From Symsagittifera roscoffensis (Eukaryota > Xenacoelomorpha > Acoela > Convolutidae), in NCBI RefSeq assembly GCF_963678635.1, contig NC_087064.1, positions 43,953,159-44,017,158 of the forward strand: a stretch of 64,000 bases of DNA, read 5' to 3'. The position numbers and the translations under genes were made by a program. How positions within the stretch are numbered: the first letter of the stretch is position 1; every line of letters starts with the position of its first letter. The notes under the pieces were generated by a model that saw nothing but the letters and a program-made list of their open reading frames with translations, was not told the DNA's origin and searched no databases. This document shows positions 12,301 to 24,479 of the stretch, in pieces.

Positions 12301-13690
12301 TTGATATGGGAAATATCTCATAGTTTCTCATTTCCTCCGTGCTGACTTTTAGTAACATCTTTGGTATCAGACTTAATGACAATTGTTTGTTTTGCGGGTT
12401 GTTGTCCTCTCGTTCTCGCTGGAAGGTCATTGAGTTTTTTTTATTGGCGATATTGACTGTAAAATACTCATTGCCGTATCGAAATTCTTTAAGAACGCGG
12501 CGTCCAGGGTGTTTGCTCGTGATGGTCGGTCAATGACGAAGCGTGAACTGATCGCCCTGTCTGGTCCCGCCAGTGGACTTAGGGTCGCAGATATCGCGTT
12601 GTGACTCTCCTTTGCGTTTGTGTCTTCCGGCTCGTAGTCTTTTTGTTCGCTTGCCGCTCTAATGTGTTCCGGTGATTGTGTGTCCAACTGGATTTCCCTA
12701 CACTCGACTGATGAGAGCGAAATAAACTCCTGTGGTTCTTCTCTTGAGGTGGTAGCTGTGGCTTCGGCTTGTATTGATGCTGGCACTATCTGTACTTGGC
12801 AGACCACGTTTTTACTTCTGACCCTTGTTCCTCGATTTTGTTGATCAGTATTGCATTCCCGAATTTCCCGGCTAGGGTACTTGTACGCGCCCTAAAGCGG
12901 CGATATTCTTGTTCGAACTCCTCCGGCATGCGTTTGGTATCAAGTTTCTTTGCGGCTGGTTTTTTCGGTGATGGCGTTTTGCGGGTCAGTTCTTGTCAGA
13001 TGAGAGGGAAATGGAGGTATCACATTCGAATTGGATATCTTCTTTTCCCATTTCTCTTTTTTGTAGGACTACGTTTGCCAGTTGGTTTATATGGAAGATT
13101 GGTTTTCCTCGGCTCGTCTTTCCTTGTTGTTTGTCTAGCTCTGGAATTGGCAGCTTTGAAAAGTCTTTCCGGTCCCATTGCCCGTCGGTTTAGAGATTGT
13201 GCTAGGATCGGCTCAATATTCTGCGGTAGATTTTTTAGGGCTGACTTTTTTCATTTCTGTCTGGTTTGTAGATTTTTTGGGCTGGCTTGTTCTTTTATGT
13301 TTTAGGTTGTACTTGGCTGGTGGACTGTCCAGGTTTTATCGCTTCTCGTTCCGATTGTGTCTTGTCTTTTACCACAGAAACAAGAGGGTTTGTTCATTGT
13401 AAGTGTTTATACGCAGCAAAAAACTTTAGAGCCGCCGGTCTACATGTTCCTTATACGCGTGGATCAGGTACAAAAGCGAGACCATCGTGTCTAATTACCC
13501 GTGGTTGTTTCCCGTTCTCACGAATCAATGCTGTGTGGGATGAATAATTAACTATAGAGCCATTTTCCAGTATTTTAAATTGCGGTCCGAAAACCCCTGG
13601 TTTTTTGACTTTCCGTCCGAGGTACCAGTTTTCCGGGCTACCTGTTTGATTTTTAGTCCAACTTTTACGTTGATCGTGGACTGTGGGCCT
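12301..13690 (-). pseudogene. 3'-terminal region of the Ty3/gypsy element
   Basis: Between integrase and the polypurine tract lies broken minus-strand sequence with frames that resemble a charged pol tail. The longest, about 12807-12427, encodes roughly 126 residues rich in Glu, Ser, Thr and Ala. I see no envelope features (no signal peptide, no furin-like site, no membrane segment). A stretch near 12900-12840 reads like a coiled, Glu/Arg-rich helix. Several stops interrupt it. Function unknown. Confidence 0.45.
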
Positions 13691-14229
13691 TTAAAACGAT
13701 CTTTGAGGAACTCTAGTGGTGCCCTTTCGATATTCTGTTTTTCCTGATTTGTGAGAAAACGAATTGGTTTTCTTGTTCTTATAAGCGATAAATCGTTTTT
13801 TGTGTTTTTTTTTTACCAACTCGCGTCTTCCACTTATCATATCATATGGTTTGTTAGATAAAGGTAAGTGCGCACCTATTGGAAACTTCTCCATTAGTTG
13901 ACGGTCAAGTTCTTCGTCGCTAGTATCCCAATTGCTGTCGCCGACTGGGGGCGTTGTGGCCTAACTGTAGCCTTCTTTTTCGTTCCTGGTTCTGAGTGTT
14001 GTATTTTCCCTTGACATGGTCGTCGCTTCTGCTCGTCCTGATGTTTCTGTATGTCGTGAGGCTGTTGGTTCGGGGTTGAAAATCGGCTCTGGAAGATGTT
14101 GTTGCTGAGGGTAGGTGACTTCTAATTCACCTTCACTATTGGCCTTGCGGTTCCACATCGCCTCAGCTGTTAGGGCTGGTTTTGTGAGTAATCTTTGGTT
14201 CGTGTTTTCCTAAGATAAAATTGACGATT
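13560..14229 (-). pseudogene. Integrase C-terminal region of Ty3/gypsy pol (broken)
   Basis: Minus-strand frames include DRFKGPQSTINVKVGLKI and a basic Lys/Arg-rich stretch, as in the chromodomain/GPY-type C-terminus of gypsy integrases. A frame change separates FPIGAHLPLS...VPQRSF from the RFKGP continuation. Assignment rests on position after the integrase core and on composition. Confidence 0.5.
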
Positions 14230-14840
14230 TAGGCATTGTGGCAATATTGCTTAACGGCGTGAGGTTTTCTCAGAGTTTTAATGAGTTCGGCCATATCAGA
14301 GGCCAAATTGTAGTGTTTGTTTCTACTATCAATTTTCATAACCGAGAGTTGCGTTTTAAGTGTTCTTATCAATCTTTCAACCATGCGCATAGAGCAATGA
14401 TCGTCCACTGGCGCAAATATCAGTTTATTATGATTGCTTTTGCAAAATAGCAAAAAAAATTTTGCCCTAAACCCCTGTGTTTGATCACAGCAAATGTTCC
14501 TTGGGACCCCGCGGTTAACAATGTGTGTTTGCATTAACCAAATTATTTTGTCCGCCTTAACATTTTGTTACTACTTTTGCTGACGGAAATCTAGAGAATC
14601 GGTCGACACCTACCAGTATATAATCTTCCTTATTGTTTTCGTCTGGTAGCGGTCCGGAAAAATCCAAATGGATTTCTCCGTTGGGTTCTACTACAGCGTC
14701 TAACGCCATGAAATGTTGTTTTCCTGAACTGACCTTAAGGTTTTTGCCTTTTTGGCGGCATTCCTTGCAGTTTTGAGCCGCGGCAACGATATCGCGATGT
14801 AGGTACGGATACCACACGTTTTTGGCCTCTTCGAGCATCG
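14230..14840 (-). pseudogene. Ty3/gypsy integrase (zinc finger and catalytic core)
   Basis: Integrase would join retroelement cDNA to the host genome. The minus strand shows the HHCC finger (LHRDIVAAAQNCKECRQKGK), the first catalytic Asp (EIHLDFSGPLPDE, DYILVGVDRFSRF), the second (GVPRNICCDQTQGFRAK) and the Glu region (MRMVERLIRTLKTQL). A stop after VVTKC near 14557 and a frame change split the core into two frames. The order on the minus strand, after RNase H, is the Ty3/gypsy order. Confidence 0.85.
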
Positions 14841-15448
14841 AGCATACCGCCTTGTCCCGGATGTGAGCGAATCCACAAGGATTTGGCGAAGTTGTTTTGG
14901 TATGACTGCCCTGACGTCATATAGCAGTATGCCGTCTCTCACCGATTGTCTGTCTCTGACGTTGTAGAAGTAAGGGCCGTAGCATGATTTGAGTGTCCCA
15001 CTTTTGCGCTCGTACCATGTTTAACAGTGGCTGTTAGTTCCAGTCCCTCTTGGTGGCGGCCGCGATGAAGTCTGTCGAATAGTTTCCTTATATTTTTCTG
15101 TACTTGGGCACACCCTCTTTTTCTGCCGTGGTTGTAACTAGGCAGTTTTGAGAGGTCTCTTCTTGAATTGTTTGACACATCCTATCAGTTTTCTCATTTT
15201 CCACTCTCCTGAAGGTTCGGCCCTCATCAGATGGTATTACTTGGTGGGTCATATCGCTAAAGGTAAGGTCTTTGGGCTGCGGATGTCTCAAAGTGTCGAA
15301 TGATGCAATGTTATTCGGATGGAAGGATATAACAGTTGGTGTGCCGCTGTGGCATTTCCACAAAATTCTTCTAAATGGTGGTAATGACATACCGGAAGCT
15401 GTGTTTAATTCAATATCGAAATCGAACGGCAGTAAACGGTCTATCTAT
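14841..15448 (-). pseudogene. Ty3/gypsy RNase H-integrase linker, frameshifted
   Basis: Broken minus-strand frames between RNase H and the integrase finger. They contain no independent motif. The interval has about the length expected for the linker, and multiple frame changes show decay. Confidence 0.5.
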
Positions 15449-15880
15449 CTATCTGGTAGGCCTACTTTGATAGATTTTACTGATTTTGTTGCATTGTAGG
15501 GCGCTGATTAGAGCTTGATGGTCAGTAATAAGTGTAAATCGTCTAACATCAAGGTAATATTTCAAGCGCCATATTGCCCAGACTGCCGCAAGGAGTTCTA
15601 AATCATTTACATCATATTTCTTTTCGCATGTAATGAGAAAACGTGAAGCATAAGCAATTGTAGCCCAACCATCCGGAGTTTCTTGTTCCAACGCACATCC
15701 AATACCGTCCCAACTCGCGTCGCAAACCACTCGCGTTTCTCGTCCGCTTACGGAGTGACAATTTTCCGTTATATTATGAACTGCCTCTAGAATGCTAGAC
15801 CTTACCCAGTTGGTAATTTTTGCATCTGAAGAATTTGTATCATCCGAAAAAAGGTTCACTGACTTACCAGCTGGTTTTTG
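15449..15880 (-). pseudogene. Ty3/gypsy RNase H domain
   Basis: RNase H degrades the RNA strand during reverse transcription. The minus-strand frame shows the classic gypsy sequence order: TRVVCDASWDGIGCALEQ with the catalytic Asp, IAYASRFLITCEKKYDVNDL, LELLAAVWAIWRLKYYL, and FTLITDHQALISAL. The reading frame is open across the domain and is fused upstream to the protease end, with no RT palm between. Confidence 0.9.
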
Positions 15881-16200
15881 TTGCGGTAGCTGCACTCCGA
15901 TTAAAGGCAGGATGTTTCTTCCCAGGATGTTCGCTCGGTTGTCATCTACCACAATCAGTGAGACTGTATTGACTGTTCATCCCCCTGTTTCAATAGGCGC
16001 AATGATTCTTCCAAACGACGGAATTTCGTATCCGTTGTAACAGACCATCCTATTCGCTTCGTCGTTATCATTGGTTTGTAATCGTTTGGCTGATTTTACG
16101 CTCGCTGTAATAAGAGTTGCCATTTTTTGATTGATGAACGACGTGGGCAACCCAGTATCCGAAGACGAGGTTGTTTGGTCCTGCTCGAACCCTCAATAAA
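15881..16200 (-). pseudogene. Ty3/gypsy retropepsin (aspartic protease), one nonsense codon
   Basis: The minus strand encodes SDTGLPTSFINQKMATL with the DTG active-site triad, and later ANILGRNILPLIGVQL, the usual C-terminal flap-to-end of a gypsy protease. A TGA after PIETGG (near 15980) interrupts it. The protease would mature Gag-Pol. Confidence 0.8.
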
Positions 16201-16374
16201 TGAACTTTTAAATCGGCCTCTCCCATTAGACCAACTGGTTTGCTTTCGAATCGGATTTAATTCGTTGTCGAGTGATCCGGGTGGACGAGTTCCCAACCTG
16301 GAATAAGGTCGCCTGCCTGCAGGTACTCAACATAGGCTGCTACTTCTGTGTCTTGAGGAGATGGTTCAGATGTC

Positions 16375-17390
16375 AGATCAACTTGAATAACATTGACGTT
16401 AGCGGATTTGCATAACCGTGCATAGTGGATATGTTTTGTACATTTGTTACATATTTTGTGTTTCGCAGGGCATTGTTGTTATTGCCCCGGGCCAAAAGAG
16501 TTGCCTTGTTGTTGTTGTTGTTGTTGTCTTCCTCGTCCTCCCCGTGGCGGGTATCGATTATTGTTGTTACCTCTCCTCTGGATGAACCCAACTGGTTGTT
16601 TTCATGGTTGCCATTTGGTTAGATGGTGTTGAGTCCTGCTTTCGAATACGTAATTGGTTCTCCAAACCCTTCGCTCGTCTAATTGCACATTCGAGTGCTT
16701 GTGCAGGCACTTTCGTTTCCGCTAAGAGGTCTTTCTGAACCTCGTCATTTGACATGTTTGCGGTAAACAGATCCCGGATAAATTCGGTCTCCAATCCCCC
16801 GTCATTGCAATTAGCGCATTTCAAGTTCTCTTTTACCACAAGTTCCGTTAGGCTACAGTGATATTGCTCGCGTCTCTGTTTTCTCTTGTTTCCTTGTAAA
16901 GGCTTCATACATATCAATGGTAACGTTTCTTTCTTTTAGGAACAGTCTCCTCAGTCTCTCCCAGAAATCCCTGGTCGTAATCTCCTGGATCTTTAGATCC
17001 GGGTAGTATAGTGTTATTCTTCTTTGACCTTCTGCCCCCAAACAGATATATGTGTAGCTTCTGCATTTGATGTCTGCTTCCCATTTGATGTCTGCACGAG
17101 ACGCCATCTACTGTTCGTCCGAGTCTGTCCAAATAAGCGCTTTGATTATCCCATATCACTCGCTTCTCTTGACTTAGATTGCGACCTCGTGCTTGTGTGT
17201 TTGTTTCCCCTCTATGGATAGTTCATACCCCGGTTCGTGGGGATTTCGTACAGGTGGGGGATTTTGCAATAGCTTTTGTAGGTTTATTCCATCCTTAGCT
17301 ATAATGCCTAGGAATAATTGTTGGTTCCATTTGTCCCACTCGATCAATGGTTCTACCGAGGCTTTTTTCCAGAACGGAGTGATTTTTTGG
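16375..17390 (-). pseudogene. Ty3/gypsy gag with zinc knuckle (frameshifted)
   Basis: Capsid-type sequence begins in a frame containing GAEGQRRITLYYPD and continues with IRDLFTANMSNDEVQKDLL, typical of gypsy capsid. It then runs to a zinc knuckle encoded about 16475-16390: CPAKHKICNKCTKHIHYARL followed by CKS, matching the CPAxxxxCxxCxKxxHxxxxC form. A poly-Asn tract from a GTT/AAC microsatellite lies at about 16507-16536. The 84-aa, 116-aa and knuckle frames do not share one frame, so gag is broken. Confidence 0.8.
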
Positions 17391-17400
17391 TAACTGCTCG

Positions 17401-17408
17401 CTGCGCCA
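17401..17408 (-). other. Primer-binding site, Ser-tRNA type
   Basis: Two bases downstream of the 5' LTR on the minus strand is TGGCGCAG followed by CGAGCAG. TGGCGCAG is complementary to a tRNA 3' end and resembles the Ser-tRNA primer sites of the 17.6/297 lineage. It fixes the LTR edge. Confidence 0.6.
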
Positions 17409-17410
17409 TA

Positions 17411-17574
17411 TTATACCCACGGTTTGACTATGGTGCGTAAGCTGAATCGAGATTCGAATTCTTGCGTAAGAAAACAAGACGAGTTAAATAAACTTAAATT
17501 CATTCGTCTAAACTTTTGTCTGATGGTTTTCGGATCTGACCTCGAAAGCATGTGAGTGTCAGAAACTCATAATA
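17411..17574 (-). repeat. 5' LTR of the Ty3/gypsy element (partial)
   Basis: A direct repeat of 11925-12091 with a few substitutions and one small indel. Only the 3' portion of the inferred LTR is present; homology stops at 17574, where AT-rich flank begins. The 5' LTR is therefore truncated, or the element boundary differs from my inference. Confidence 0.7.
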
Positions 17575-19652
17575 TTCGTTTTTTGAAAGGCCAAAGCTCT
17601 ACACTTGATTTCCAAAAGTTCGTACTTTTATCTTCGAAAAAATATTCTAAAAAGGCTAAAAGCATACAAATGCGCTTTCAACATTTTAAAACATAGCCAA
17701 GAGACAGTTGGAAAAGAGTCGATGAACGCAAGAAAAAGAAACAAAACCGACTTGCTTTTGAAACAATTCAGCTTTCGAATTTCCGAGAAAAAAAAAGAGA
17801 TGACCAAAAAGCTCTTTGAATTTCCAGAATACTTTATTATTGACACTTTTTTGATAGAGTTAAACCAATTTGAAAAAAAAATGGATCAATAGGTAAAACT
17901 TTATTTCGCTGGGAAATCTGATAACTAAATTCCACACTCGTAATTAGAAATTATCACATTTATCATGACCTTTACACTTTCAATGTTCTATAGTGGGGTT
18001 TCCCTTTCTTTTAACAAAGGAAATGAACTGAACTTGAAAAAAATCGAAGGTCAAACCGCAAAAAGTAAATTTGAGCCTTAAAAATTTTTAGACTTTTCCT
18101 TAAAAAAATCATTACGATCTATGTGAGAGTCTAGACTACATTCATCGACTCTTAATAACAAATTTTAGAATGAACAGTCGCTTCGTATGGTCAACAGAAT
18201 CAATCTTTTGCCACAGAATTGGGACAACTTAAATATAAAAATCAACATATTGCTTCGCTATGCTGAAAATATGTTGAAGTTGCAGATGCGAAATCTTTTA
18301 AAACGGATATATGATGATTTGCAGTCCATGGTACCTTATTTAAACAAAAAGACGTAATTCGCATCCGCAGAGAAGTTAGACAAATATTAGTTTTTTAACC
18401 AGGCGACATCATGACTTCTTTAACAAGTGTCGAGTGAAACGCCAACTCCTCGCAACTGACCATGGATGCATTTCAAGTAATTTGGCAAATCTTGTACTAA
18501 GGAACTTCTGGCTCGACTGGAATGAGATTTGATTGAGCGGATCAGTTGAGCAATCTCCTTTTTTTATAAAAAAATTTTTTATTAAACTTTATTTAAAAAA
18601 ATTCGATTCTATAATTTTTTTTTGTAAACTTTTGTTTGGGCGACCATTGCCTCATCAGAAAGCAAATGATCAGGGTTGATGCTCTAGCTTTGGATCTGGA
18701 TATTAAACATTGCTCTCCGCAGCACCTTAATATTGTGTGCAAAACACTTTTCATCCTTTGAGGACAGAAAAAAGTAGCTTTATTTGCCTCAAATTTATTG
18801 ATTCTTTTTCACTTTGATTGTAATTTTTGAGCTTTGATATTGTGATATTTTGGCCTTCCTCATTCGTTGGAGAATCTGTTTATGATTTCATATCATCCAA
18901 ACTATTTTCAAGTGTTTATAAACATGTCTCAAGAACCTATTGAGCTTTATCTCCCCAGGACAGGCGAAGTTGTACTTTGCATACACAAGCAAAAAAATGA
19001 CCGATAACGATACTGGGAAAAACTGAATGAGTGAAACATTGAGCCAACAAAAATTCTTCATTGAGGCACGACAATTATGAGACTATAAAATTGCAAAGTG
19101 ACGCATTAAGCCAATTATGACGCATTAGCAGCACTAGTCAATTTGAAAAAAAAAAATTACCAACTAATAAGCCTCAATTTATAGAGCGGATGCATTTTCA
19201 CTAGCATACGAAAAAACTCAAAAAACATCCGACCCTGCCCAGTCTCCTTCCCTACCTCTACGCTACAGATCCATGATACCTTGAAGCTAAAAAGCTACTT
19301 GTATTATAATAGTCTGAATGATAAAAATGAACACTTTCAAAATGAGCACTAATATTTGCGACTTATGTTGGAAAAAAAGAGAGTTCAAACTGTAACACAA
19401 GATTTGCTTGTTAAAAAAAGGATATACATTTTGGTCTTCAAATGACACAAAACTAATTGACCCATCCGATTGACACTTTTTTGATAAAACTAGCACATTT
19501 TATAGAAAATCAATTTTTTATTCCACTGAACGGTAAGAACTTAATTCCACTTTCGAAACAAAATCAATCACGTTTTTTCACGCTATTTACACTGTTTTTC
19601 ACAAGCGTATGTGGCTTTCTATTTAAGCAAACAAAACAATTAAACTTTAAAA
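17575..19652. other. AT-rich intergenic DNA
   Basis: No supported gene. A tail-like phrase AGGCGAAGTTGTACTTTGCA near 18962-18981 resembles the SINE tails elsewhere but no tRNA head is visible beside it. The short open frames are Lys/Phe-rich products of AT bias. Confidence 0.4.
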
Positions 19653-20159
19653 TATCAAAACAGCGAAAAATCGAATTGAACGTGAAGATATTTTGAGAAT
19701 TTTCCTAAACAAAAACAACCTTACAAGTGTCTTGTCTTCACAGAAAAATAATAATAACTCGGGGTTTCCACAAAAATCGGATTTGACTGTGAATGCTAGT
19801 TCTGTGAAACATTTAGTACAGAGGTCACTAGCCAGAACACGACAAAAATCAGCTCTATAATTAGCAACTAGCGCATGACTAACAACTACGGTGCTTCAAA
19901 TAGATCGCTGAACGTAAAAAGAGCTTCCTAAAACATGTATTAAAACAAAGACATTCAATGCAATCGTGAAGATAAGCTGAACTCATCTATCAAGGGTTTC
20001 CATTTCATCAAACGACGCTATATATCAAAGACCAAAATAATTTGCGCAGATAAAATTTGCGCAGATTTGCTATCCTATATTGTCCAGCAACAGCATCCTA
20101 AAAAACAAAGAAATCAACACATATCGATTAATAAAAGGACTTGAGCAACTAACAGTACA

Positions 20160-21480
20160 ACAGTACCCCCGCATTAGGGTTGAGAAATGAGGTTCTGTTA
20201 ATTTTTTATCTATTTTTTTTTAAAAAAAATTAATTATAAACGCCATATCTCGATAACTAAAGAATTTGAGTAGTCATACTTAGATCAAGATTTGCAACAT
20301 CTGAGTATATCTACACAGCACCCCACTATAGGGCTGAGAACTTCAAGTTCGATTAATATTTGTTTTACACTTACGTTTTTCCCAAAAAAAAACAAAAAAA
20401 TCACAAATACTCCATACCTGGAAAACAAAAGAATTTGAGCAATCATACTTGTACGCCAGACTTACGAACCCTGAGTGTATCCTGACAGTATCAACTCAAG
20501 GGTAGAGAAATTCAAACTCGGTTAGTTTTTTTTATATTCAAGTTTGTCTTAAAAGAAAATTAAAAAATCATGAAAAACGCCATATGTCGAAAGCCATTAA
20601 GATTTTGGCAATCAAACTTCGACGCCCGATTTACAAAACCTGAATGTACCCTAACAGCACCACATTATAGGCTTGACAATATCAGGTTCGATTAGTTTTT
20701 TTTAAATACATGTTTTTCGAAAAACAATTGGAAAAAAAATCATAAAAAACGCCATATCTCGAAAACCAAACGGATTTGAGCTGTCATACTTGGACGCCAG
20801 ACTTGCAACCCCTGAAAGCACCCTGGCAGCAGCCCACAATAGGGTTAAGACCTTGAAATTTAGTTGAACTAGCGCGTCAATCGCACCACCGGTAAAGCCA
20901 TAAGAATTTGAGTAATCATAGTTGGACGCTAGATTTGTAGCCCTCGAAGGTACACTGATTGCAACCCACTTTCGGGTTGAGAAATTCAAGTTCGGTTAGT
21001 TTTTTTATATCTTATTTTTTTGGAAAAAAAGAAAAAATCAGAAAAACGCCTTATCTCGAAAAGCATAAGGATTTGAGCAGTCATACTTTGACGCTAGATT
21101 TGCAGCTCTGGAGTGTACCCCGATAAGATCCCACTATAGGGTTGAGAAAATCAAGTTCGGTTAGCTTTTTTATATCAAAGTTTTTTGAAAAAAAAACTTG
21201 AAAAGTCATAAAAAAACGCCCTATATCGAAAACCATAAGCATTTGAGCAGTCAAACTCGGACGCGAGATTTGCAGGCCTTGATGGTACCCTGATAGCACC
21301 CCACTATAGGGTTGAGAAAATCAAGTTCGGTTAGCTTTTTTATATCTAGTTCTTTGAAAAAAAAAATGAAAAAATCATAAAAAACGCCATATCTCGAAAA
21401 CCGTAAAGATTTCAGCAGTCATACTTGGACGCTAGATTTGCAGTCAATGAGTGTGCCCTGATAGCACCCCACTATGGTGG
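20160..21480. repeat. ~160-bp tandem repeats, unit A (about 8 monomers)
   Basis: Each monomer contains CGCCATATCTCGAAAACC, GAGCAGTCATACTTGGACGC, TAGATTTGCAG, CACCCCACTATAGGGTTGAG and TTCGGTTAGTTTTTTTATAT. Monomers diverge noticeably from each other, more than the 4.2-kb units do, so the array is older than the unit duplication. Confidence 0.9.
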
Positions 21481-22179
21481 TGCGAAACTCGGAACTATTT
21501 AAGTAAACTGTGAAACAAAAACTGTGATAGTTTTCCGTTGCGAATAAAGGAAAAAATTTAAAGAGTTTAAAAAATTCGAGCTCCATCAGATTTTGAAACG
21601 TTGACTTGAGTTAACTTTTCAACCCTTTCATGTTTTGGCCTTTTAAAAGACCAGCATAAAGACTTCTTAAACATGTGCTAAAAGAAATTTCTTAAGAGTT
21701 TTAATATATGATAAAGCTTAAACGTGCAAAAAATAATACGTTAAAAACTTTAAACATGCAAAGATAGAGTTATCTTAAACAAGTCAACATACGGACTTCT
21801 TAAACATTTTTCACATGAAACGCCAATTAAATAATAGATAGATAGATAGATAAAGTGTGAAACAAAAATTTGATAGTTTTATGTTGCGAATTTAGGAAAA
21901 AAAAGTAGAGTTAAAGCATTTGCGCTCCAACAGATTTTTGAACGTCGACTTGGGTAAATATTCCAATGATTTGGCTCTCAACAGACCAATATAGCGACTT
22001 CTTAAACGTGTGCTAAAAGATATTTCTTAATTATTACAATATACGATATAGCTTAAACGTGCAATAATTCTTTCGTTAAGCATGCCAAAAAAACATCGTT
22101 GAAAAAGCTTAAACATGTCAACATAGGGACTTCTTAAACATGCGTCAAGTGAAACGCAAATTAAATAATTTAAGATAGA

Positions 22180-22460
22180 TAGACAGATAGATAACAAAAG
22201 TAGAAATAAGCCATAAAATTTGCGAAACTACGGCTACGTCTGAGATTCGAACCTGCGACCTAGAGATTAAGAGTCTCGCACACTAACCAATGAGCTACAG
22301 GGTACCAAATGTTAGCCACATATAAAGCAGAGAACAGATGCTAAGCAATTTCCAATGCTTCAGTGACATTTCCAAATAAGTGAATATTCTTATTTGCGAG
22401 TTAGGTTAGAAATAAAAGAAGGTTCGTAATAATACTCTAAGCTGAGCGCTAGAGTAATAA
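22180..22460 (-). repeat. Lys-tRNA-type SINE, unit A
   Basis: The minus-strand head shows box A (GTAGCTCATTGGTTAGTG), an anticodon-like hairpin (GAGACTCTTAATCTC, loop CTCTTAA, CTT as in tRNA-Lys) and box B (GCAGGTTCGAATCTC). The body and tail extend to lower coordinates. A GATA-rich run lies beside it at about 22172-22193. Confidence 0.85.
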
Positions 22461-22828
22461 GCTAAAGCATGGCTGTCTGGTGGCTAAGGCAAGGTTTAAA
22501 AATAATAATGGCTTCACTTCAGTTTTTGAAGAGGAATCTACTATTTGAGTTTTATTTTTTGTTGCTTCTGAATATAGGTTTGTTCTGCCATTGATATTTA
22601 TGTCAACTTAACGAATGACGATTACCGAAAAAACTTCTTTGATTTGGCGGCAAATCTAGTCAATGTTGCCATCATTGTTAATTTCATTGAGTTCTTTATA
22701 GTGAGACTTAAATGAAATGAGAGGGAAAATCTTAAATCAAAGGATAGAAGGATAATTATGAAACAATTATTGACTGAGCGACAAAATTTTGTACAAATAA
22801 ATTTTACGGTTTAGGAAAAGTGGAATCA

Positions 22829-23954
22829 CTATAATTCAGATATTTGAAACTCGTCTTTAAATTGTGACAGAAGTTCAAGGGCTGAAGTATCGCCATTCAC
22901 TTCAACTCGTCCTTGGAAATAGAGAGAGGTTTTTGATATTTGGCCATTCAATAGCTTCAGCAAGTCGGAAATCCCGACTCTCACTTCCACGTCGCAACTC
23001 GCTCGCTCGTAGTGGCTCATCTCGTCATGTCCGTAAATTTTAACGCCTACGGTAATCTAGTACCAAAATTCGTGAACTGTATAAGCAGTTGTCTGAAATA
23101 GTGCTTCCGGGAAACAGATGGAACATGAACTTTTTACCAATAGTCTCTGTCATTGAATAATCTAGAAGTTTCTCAATTTTGTCTTTGAATGTTTGTATCA
23201 AGCTGCGCGATACTTCGATCTCAGTTTCCTCAATGCCATCTGATTGTGGCAAGTAAAAATCAGCCGCTGTAGATATAAGCCCTTCAAAACCACCAAGTTT
23301 CCCAAAAATAGGTCCCAACAGCTCCTGGACATTTTGAACTGCCGTGGGCGGCGGAGTCAATTCGGTAATTTGAGAGAGCTCAACATTGTGTATAGACAGA
23401 CCCCATTTCATAATCTCCTCCTGCAGTTCTTTTTTAATGAAAGCGTTTGGGTCACTTTTGTTTCTGCGCAGCTTCTCCATGGAATAAAGGCTCACAACTT
23501 GGTACATGACTGACTGAGCAAGAGTCCGAATGGTGTGGTTGATATTTTGCAAGGACAGAGTGGCCACAACAGCATCTTGAATGGAGTACATAATTGTGGC
23601 TCGAAGTGAAACTGATCCGCCATCTTGAAGCATAACAACCATTGGTGGCACATGAAAAGCCTTCACTCGGAGATCTATCTTGTTTAGCTTATCCATTAAT
23701 GGAATAACGAAAGTAATTCCTGCGCCCCGTACATCCCAAAACCTTCCAAGTCGGAAGTGAATCCCACGCTCCTGGTCACCAATTGATTTCACTGCAAATA
23801 GGAGCGAGAAAGGAGCTGTCAGCATGACAAGGAGAAACCCTATCGCAGTAAGAAAATATGTAACAACATAGTTTACGTCGTTTTTATTACCTCGTTGCTC
23901 AGGCTCGTCACTTTCGACATTTATAAGTGTTGTATATTTAGAGCGATCCGGCAT
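22829..23954 (-). pseudogene. STOML1-like pseudogene, copy A
   Basis: A stomatin-like (SPFH) plus SCP2 protein, as in the intact copy at 31.4-32.6 kb. Relative to that copy an 11-bp deletion near 23051 shifts the frame after the ILVLD segment, so the first frame ends early (304 codons) and the SCP2 end continues in another frame (22829-23020). The first ~28 codons of the intact copy are absent because the unit junction cuts just upstream of MPDRSKYTTL. Local substitutions include QWGLS to KWGLS and EQLGPIFGQ to ELLGPIFGK. A protein starting at the internal Met would keep the membrane segment and SPFH domain but lose SCP2. Confidence 0.85.
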
Positions 23955-24479
23955 TACTCCACCTTTCGATTTCTTTAACTCAAATGACGGTTTATCAAAA
24001 CAGCGAAAAATCGAATTGAACGCGAAGATATTTTGAGAATTTTCCTAAACAAAAACAACCTTACAAGTGTCTTTTCTTCACAGAAAAATAATAATAACTC
24101 GGGGTTTCCACAAAAATCGGATTTGACTGTGAATGCTAGTTCTGTGAAACATTTAGTACAGAGGACACTAGCCAGAACACGACAAAAATCAGCTCTATAA
24201 TTAGCAACTAGCGCATGACTAACAACTACGGTGCTTCAAATAGATCGCTGAACGTAAAAAGAGCTTCCTAAAACATGTATTAAAACAAAGACATTCAATG
24301 CAATCGTGAAGATAAGCTGAACTCATCTATCAAGGGTTACCATTTCATCAAACGACGCTATATATCAAAGACCAAAATGATTTGCGCAGATAAAAATTGC
24401 GCAGATTTGCTATCCTATATTGTCCAGCAAAAGCATCCTAAAAAACAAAGAAATCAACACATATCGATTACTAAAATGA

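Larger units (their letters stand above)
19653..23992. repeat. Tandem unit A of the STOML1-containing array (4,340 bp)
   Basis: First of three head-to-tail units that match almost base for base. The left edge is where TATCAAAACAGCG begins to match the junction sequences at 23993 and 28181. The unit contains the ~160-bp repeats, GATA microsatellites, a SINE and an STOML1-like pseudogene in fixed order. Confidence 0.95.

Noticed and set aside
12427-12807. Envelope gene of the gypsy element
   Set aside because: No signal peptide, membrane segment or cleavage site; charged, tail-like composition.
21835-21860. CRISPR-like or regulatory array from regular GATA repeats
   Set aside because: A simple tetranucleotide microsatellite repeated because the 4.2-kb unit is repeated.
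22231-22303. Possible functional tRNA-Lys gene
   Set aside because: Box A, anticodon loop and box B are present, but acceptor-stem pairing is poor and the head is fused to a repeated body, as in a SINE.
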